Part shown: positions 60,691-64,000 of the stretch, piece after piece
Position numbering within the stretch: position 1 is the stretch's first letter
Layout of the letters: each line of letters begins with the position of its first letter
Origin: Sphingomonas panacis
GTDB taxonomy: Bacteria > Pseudomonadota > Alphaproteobacteria > Sphingomonadales > Sphingomonadaceae
Reading direction: 5' to 3'
Assembly (NCBI RefSeq): GCF_001717955.1
Contig: NZ_CP014168.1
Coordinates: forward strand, 3,751,501-3,815,500
DNA: 64,000 nt
Position numbers and translations under genes: made by a program
The notes under the pieces: model-generated
Seen by the model: the letters and a program-made list of their open reading frames with translations, nothing else
Database searches by the model: none
What the model was told of the DNA's origin: nothing

Positions 60691-61185
60691 ATGATCCGCA
60701 CCGCCCTTCCCACCGACCTGCCCCACCTCCATCCGGTCATCGAGCGCGCCTATCGCGGCGATGCGGCGCGCGCCGGCTGGACTCATGAGGCCGACCTGCT
60801 CGACGGCGAGCGCACCGATCTTGCCACACTCGAAGCGATCGTCGCCGATCCTGCCACGCGGTTGCTGGTCGCGTTCGACGGCGACACGCCGATCGGCTGC
60901 GTACAGGTGAGCGACCACGGCGCCGGCACCGCCTATCTCGGATTGCTGTGCATCGAACCGCGCCGGCAGGCCGCCGGTCTGGGTCGGCAGTTGATCGCCG
61001 CCGCCGAGGGCACCGCCCGCGACACGTTCGCGGCGCACCGCATCGAGATGACCGTTATCGAGAACCGCACCGAGCTGATCGCCTATTACGAACGCCGCGG
61101 CTATGCGCGAACCGGCGAGCGCCGCGATTTCCCGGTGGCGGTGCATCCGCCGCTGTTCATGACGGTGTTGTCGAAGCGACTATAG
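60691..61185 (+). CDS. GNAT family N-acetyltransferase
   Basis: 164 residues. Acetyl-CoA site: AYLGLLCIEPRRQAAGLGRQ (the RxxGxG/A pattern, about 95), VIENRTELIAYYERRGYART (motif B with Tyr). The substrate is unknown. ATG 60691 begins MIRTALPTDLPHLHPVI, the common GNAT start. It follows the pyrF hairpin by about 95 bases. Confidence 0.9.
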   Translation: MIRTALPTDLPHLHPVIERAYRGDAARAGWTHEADLLDGERTDLATLEAIVADPATRLLVAFDGDTPIGCVQVSDHGAGTAYLGLLCIEPRRQAAGLGRQLIAAAEGTARDTFAAHRIEMTVIENRTELIAYYERRGYARTGERRDFPVAVHPPLFMTVLSKRL

Positions 61186-61232
61186 ACGAAGCGCACCATT
61201 GCCATGCTGCGCTGATCAGCTATCGCCGATCC

Positions 61233-61787
61233 GTGAAAGATATCGACCAGTTCGCGCGCGACACCGTTATTCTCGGCGACGTTGCGGAAATTCGCGCGAT
61301 CCTGAGCGCCGTCTGCGACCGCACCGGCATGGGTTTCGCCGCGGTCGCGCGCATTGCCGAGCAACGCTGGATCGCCTGCCAGGTGGCCGACAAGATCGAC
61401 TTCGGGCTGGAACCCGGTGACGAACTCGTCCTGAAATCGACGATCTGCGACGAGATTCGCGAAAGCGGGAAGCTCGTCGTGATCGATCATGTCGCGGCCG
61501 ATCCGGCGTGGCGCACGCACCATACGCCGGCGATGTACGGTTTCGAGAGCTATGCCTCGATCCCGATCCTGCTCGCGGACGGCAGTTTCTTCGGTACGTT
61601 GTGCGCGATCGATTCCGCACCACGAAGGCTCAACTCCGCGGACATGGTGGCGACGTTGTGCGGGTTCGCCGAACAGGTCGCCACCATCCTCAGCGCGCGG
61701 ATCGCGCTCGGGACTACGGCCGCGCCGGGATCGATAAGCCGCGCTGGACGGCCGGCCGTGCCAGCCCGCGGTCTAGCCAGGCCTTGA
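61233..61787 (+). CDS. Stand-alone GAF-domain protein, probably cut short
   Basis: 184 residues from GTG 61233. The GAF domain is well kept: GMGFAAVARIAEQRWIACQV, STICDEIRESGKLVVIDHVA, AWRTHHTPAMYGFESYASIP and LADGSFFGTLCAIDSAPRRL. This type is usually the sensor part of a histidine kinase. Here the frame ends shortly after, with a low-complexity tail whose last 74 bases overlap the 3' end of the GST gene on the other strand. It looks like a kinase gene that lost its catalytic half. Confidence 0.75.
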   Translation: MKDIDQFARDTVILGDVAEIRAILSAVCDRTGMGFAAVARIAEQRWIACQVADKIDFGLEPGDELVLKSTICDEIRESGKLVVIDHVAADPAWRTHHTPAMYGFESYASIPILLADGSFFGTLCAIDSAPRRLNSADMVATLCGFAEQVATILSARIALGTTAAPGSISRAGRPAVPARGLARP

Positions 61788-62427
61788 CGTTGGCGAAGCG
61801 GTCGAACGCGACGAGATCGCCCGCCTCGTAGAAATTGACCAGCCCGCGCACCCAGCCGAGCGTGGCGATGTCGGCGATCGTATAGTCGTCGCCCATGAAC
61901 CACGCGCGCCCATCGAGCACCCGGTCCATCACGCCAAGCAGGCGCTTCGCCTCGGCGACGTAGCGGTCGCGCGGGCGCGTGTCCTCGATGTCCTTGCCGG
62001 CGAATTTCACGAAATAGCCGACCTGCCCGAACATCGGCCCGACGCCGCCCATCTGGAACATCAGCCATTGGATCGTCTGATAGCGCCGCGCCGGATCGGT
62101 GGGGAGGAACTTGCCGGTCTTCTCGGCAAGGTACAGCAGGATCGCACCGCTCTCGAACAGCGCGAGCGGCTTGCCGCCGGGGCCGTCGGGATCGAGGATC
62201 GCGGGGATCTTGCCGTTGGGGTTGAGCGATTCGAACGCCGCCGAATGCTGGTCGTCGGCGCCGAAATCGATCGCGTGCGCCTCATAGGGAAGCGCGCATT
62301 CCTCCAGCATGATCGCCACTTTCACGCCATTGGGCGTCGGCAGCGAATAGAGCTGCAACCGGTCGGGATGCTGCGCCGGCCAGCGTGCGGTGATCGGGAA
62401 ACCGGCGAGCGGCGTTTCGGTGGACAT
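61714..62427 (-). CDS. Glutathione S-transferase (YfcG/Nu-like)
   Basis: 237 residues. The thioredoxin-like N-domain is LYSLPTPNGVKVAIMLEECA, with NPNGKIPAILDPDGPGGKPL and the glutathione-binding FESGAILLYLAEKTGKFLP. The helical C-domain has YTIADIATLGWVRGLVNFYE. The pattern TPNGxK fits Nu-class disulfide-bond reductases such as YfcG. ATG 62427 fixes the N-terminus. Its end overlaps the GAF gene tail to tail. Confidence 0.93.
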   Translation of the reverse strand: MSTETPLAGFPITARWPAQHPDRLQLYSLPTPNGVKVAIMLEECALPYEAHAIDFGADDQHSAAFESLNPNGKIPAILDPDGPGGKPLALFESGAILLYLAEKTGKFLPTDPARRYQTIQWLMFQMGGVGPMFGQVGYFVKFAGKDIEDTRPRDRYVAEAKRLLGVMDRVLDGRAWFMGDDYTIADIATLGWVRGLVNFYEAGDLVAFDRFANVKAWLDRGLARPAVQRGLSIPARP

Positions 62428-62537
62428 GGGTGAGTCTCCTTTGCGGCGCAGATATAGGGCGTGTCGCGCCGCACCGCACCTCGGCGCGGGTGAAACCGTC
62501 TGTTCCCAAGCCGTCAGCACGCGGCTATGGCGCGTCG

Positions 62538-63713
62538 ATGCAGGCGACAGACCTCCGCGTTGCCCTCTTCAGCGGCAATTACAATTACACAAGGGACGGC
62601 GCCAACCAGACGCTGAACCTGCTCGTCGGCTATTTGCTCAAACAGGGCGCGGCGGTGCGCGTCTATTCGCCGGTCAGCCGCAAGCCGGCCTTTCCGCCGG
62701 TCGGCGATCTCGTCGGCACGCGCTCGGTCAAGATGCCCGGCGGTCGCGCTGAGTACAAGCTCGGGCTGGCGATCGATGCGCGCGTGCGCGCCGATCTCGA
62801 TGCGTTCGCGCCCAATCTCGTCCACGTATCGGCGCCCGATTTCCTCAACCACTCGGCCGTCCGCTATGCGCGGGAAAAGGGCATACCCGTGGTGGCTTCG
62901 TACCACACGCGGTTCGAGACCTATGTGCAATATTACGGCATCGGCTTCGTCGCGCCGCTGATCGTCAAGGTGCAACGCAAATTCTACCAGAGCGTCGACG
63001 AGGTGCTCGCGCCCAGCCAGATGATGGGCGAGATCCTGCGCGAATGGGGCGTGACGACGCCGGTGACGCGCTGGTCGCGCGGGGTGAACCACGATCGCTT
63101 CAACCCGTCGCGCCGCAGCCTCGAATGGCGGCGCTCGCTCGGCATCGGCGACGACGAGATCGCGGTCGGTTTTCTCGGGCGGCTGGTGAAGGAAAAGGGC
63201 CTCGACGTGTTCGCCAAGGCGATGCACGCGCTTGACGCACGGGGCGTTCCGCACCGGACTCTCGTGGTCGGCGAAGGCCCCGCTCGCGACTGGTTCGCCA
63301 AGGAAATTCCCGACGCGGTGTTCGCCGGGTTCGTGACCGGCAACGATCTCGGCCGCGCCGTCGCCTCGATGGACGTGTTCTTCAACCCGAGCGTCACCGA
63401 AACCTTCGGCAACGTCACGCTGGAGGCGATGGCGGCGGGCGTTCCGGTGGTGGCGGCACGCGCGAGCGGTGCGGTCGGGCTGCTGGAGGAAGGCGTGACC
63501 GGGCTGATCGTGCCGCCGACCGACATCGAGGGCTATGCCAACGCGCTGCAACGCTTCTGCGAGGACGAAACGTTCCGGCTCGGCGCGGGCCGGGCCGGCG
63601 TGGCCGAAGCGGCGGGGTATAAGTGGGAGCGGATCAATCAGGTCGTGCTCGACACCTATCTGCGCGTGATCGAGCGGACGCGCGCGGCCGAGCCAGTGCC
63701 GGCGCACTGCTGA
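62538..63713 (+). CDS. GT4 family glycosyltransferase
   Basis: 391 residues. Donor-site pattern: VGFLGRLVKEKGLDVFAKAM, DVFFNPSVTETFGNVTLEAM (the EX7E region) and AAGVPVVAARASGAVGLLEE. The N-half has FSGNYNYTRDGANQTLNLL and SAPDFLNHSAVRYAREKGIP. It resembles mannosyltransferases such as MgtA and SqdX-like enzymes that build glycolipids; the sugar is not clear. It lies 18 kb from the XrtA locus, so a link is uncertain. A DUF938 gene follows 11 bases later. Confidence 0.92.
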   Translation: MQATDLRVALFSGNYNYTRDGANQTLNLLVGYLLKQGAAVRVYSPVSRKPAFPPVGDLVGTRSVKMPGGRAEYKLGLAIDARVRADLDAFAPNLVHVSAPDFLNHSAVRYAREKGIPVVASYHTRFETYVQYYGIGFVAPLIVKVQRKFYQSVDEVLAPSQMMGEILREWGVTTPVTRWSRGVNHDRFNPSRRSLEWRRSLGIGDDEIAVGFLGRLVKEKGLDVFAKAMHALDARGVPHRTLVVGEGPARDWFAKEIPDAVFAGFVTGNDLGRAVASMDVFFNPSVTETFGNVTLEAMAAGVPVVAARASGAVGLLEEGVTGLIVPPTDIEGYANALQRFCEDETFRLGAGRAGVAEAAGYKWERINQVVLDTYLRVIERTRAAEPVPAHC

Positions 63714-63724
63714 GCGATTCCCCA

Positions 63725-64000
63725 ATGACCGACGCCCGCCTGAGCAGCCCGGCCGCCCTTCGCAATCGCGATCCGATTCTCGACGTTCTCAAGTCGGTGC
63801 TGCCCGACAGCGGCACCGTGCTGGAGATCGCGAGCGGATCGGGCGAGCATATCGTCCATTTCGCCGCCGCGTTGCCGGGGCTGACCTGGCAACCGAGCGA
63901 TCCGTCAGACACAGCGCGCGCCTCGATCGCGGCGTGGCTGACGGCGGAGCAACCGGCGAACATCCTGCCACCGCTGGACGTGGATGCGTCCGCGAACGAC
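63725..64000 (+). CDS. DUF938 family methyltransferase, N-terminal part
   Basis: 92 codons are visible before the window ends. RNRDPILDVLKSVLPDSGTV, then motif I LEIASGSGEHIVHFAAALPG and TWQPSDPSDTARASIAAWL fit DUF938 SAM-dependent methyltransferases. The remainder lies to the right of the window. It is probably cotranscribed with the glycosyltransferase gene. Confidence 0.88.
   Translation, partial: MTDARLSSPAALRNRDPILDVLKSVLPDSGTVLEIASGSGEHIVHFAAALPGLTWQPSDPSDTARASIAAWLTAEQPANILPPLDVDASAND

Overview
The window is a 64 kb stretch of GC-rich, gene-dense chromosome. It looks like an alphaproteobacterium of the order Sphingomonadales, most likely Sphingomonas or a close relative. The evidence is a full exosortase A (XrtA) exopolysaccharide locus of the sphingomonad type, a large TonB-dependent receptor, the recG-sdhE-mfd order, an astA/astB arginine-succinyl cluster next to an M20 hydrolase, and short intergenic inverted repeats of a kind I associate with this group. 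No rRNA, prophage, insertion sequence or CRISPR array was seen. Two tRNA genes, tRNA-Arg(CCT) and tRNA-Met(CAT), are present.

Layout. Positions 1-4.8 kb carry branched-chain amino acid synthesis (end of ilvN, ilvC, leuA), with a yceI-like gene and a TMEM175-like channel between them; leuA is preceded by a Leu-rich leader peptide and alternative hairpins, i.e. an attenuator. At 4.8-6.5 kb is a folate cluster on the minus strand (folE, a FolM/PTR1-like reductase, folB). At 6.8-10.6 kb lie a TonB receptor, a SWIB-domain protein and a periplasmic Ala-rich protein. At 10.5-24 kb are housekeeping genes: nitrilase family, glutaredoxin, comF, methyltransferase, CHAP amidase, NamZ-type muramidase, recG, sdhE, mfd, a lone GAF protein and a frameshifted AAA ATPase. 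At 24.2-26.4 kb are rmuC and def.

The core of the window is 26.4-44.1 kb, the XrtA locus. One ten-gene minus-strand operon runs from an outer-membrane export lipoprotein through chain-length regulator, tyrosine autokinase, outer-membrane beta-barrel, ATPase, polysaccharide deacetylase, FemAB-like transferase, glycosyltransferase and exosortase to an AsnB-like amidotransferase. Beside it is a small thiotemplate-like module: PLP decarboxylase plus AMP-dependent ligase (minus strand), and a divergent carrier protein with two alpha/beta hydrolases (plus strand). The operon would make, modify and export a polysaccharide and process PEP-CTERM proteins. What the decarboxylase-ligase-carrier module makes is not known.

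The last 20 kb holds trxB, mobA-fdhD, a 2'-5' RNA ligase, kup, an HDAC-family deacetylase, an HSL-type esterase, rppH, a DUF481 barrel, the M20-astA-astB operon, an SBF transporter with a divergent LysR gene, an EEP phosphatase, a LapA-like protein, pyrF, a GNAT, a second lone GAF protein that overlaps a GST gene tail to tail, a GT4 glycosyltransferase and the start of a DUF938 methyltransferase gene that runs off the edge. No gene-free stretch is longer than about 300 bases.
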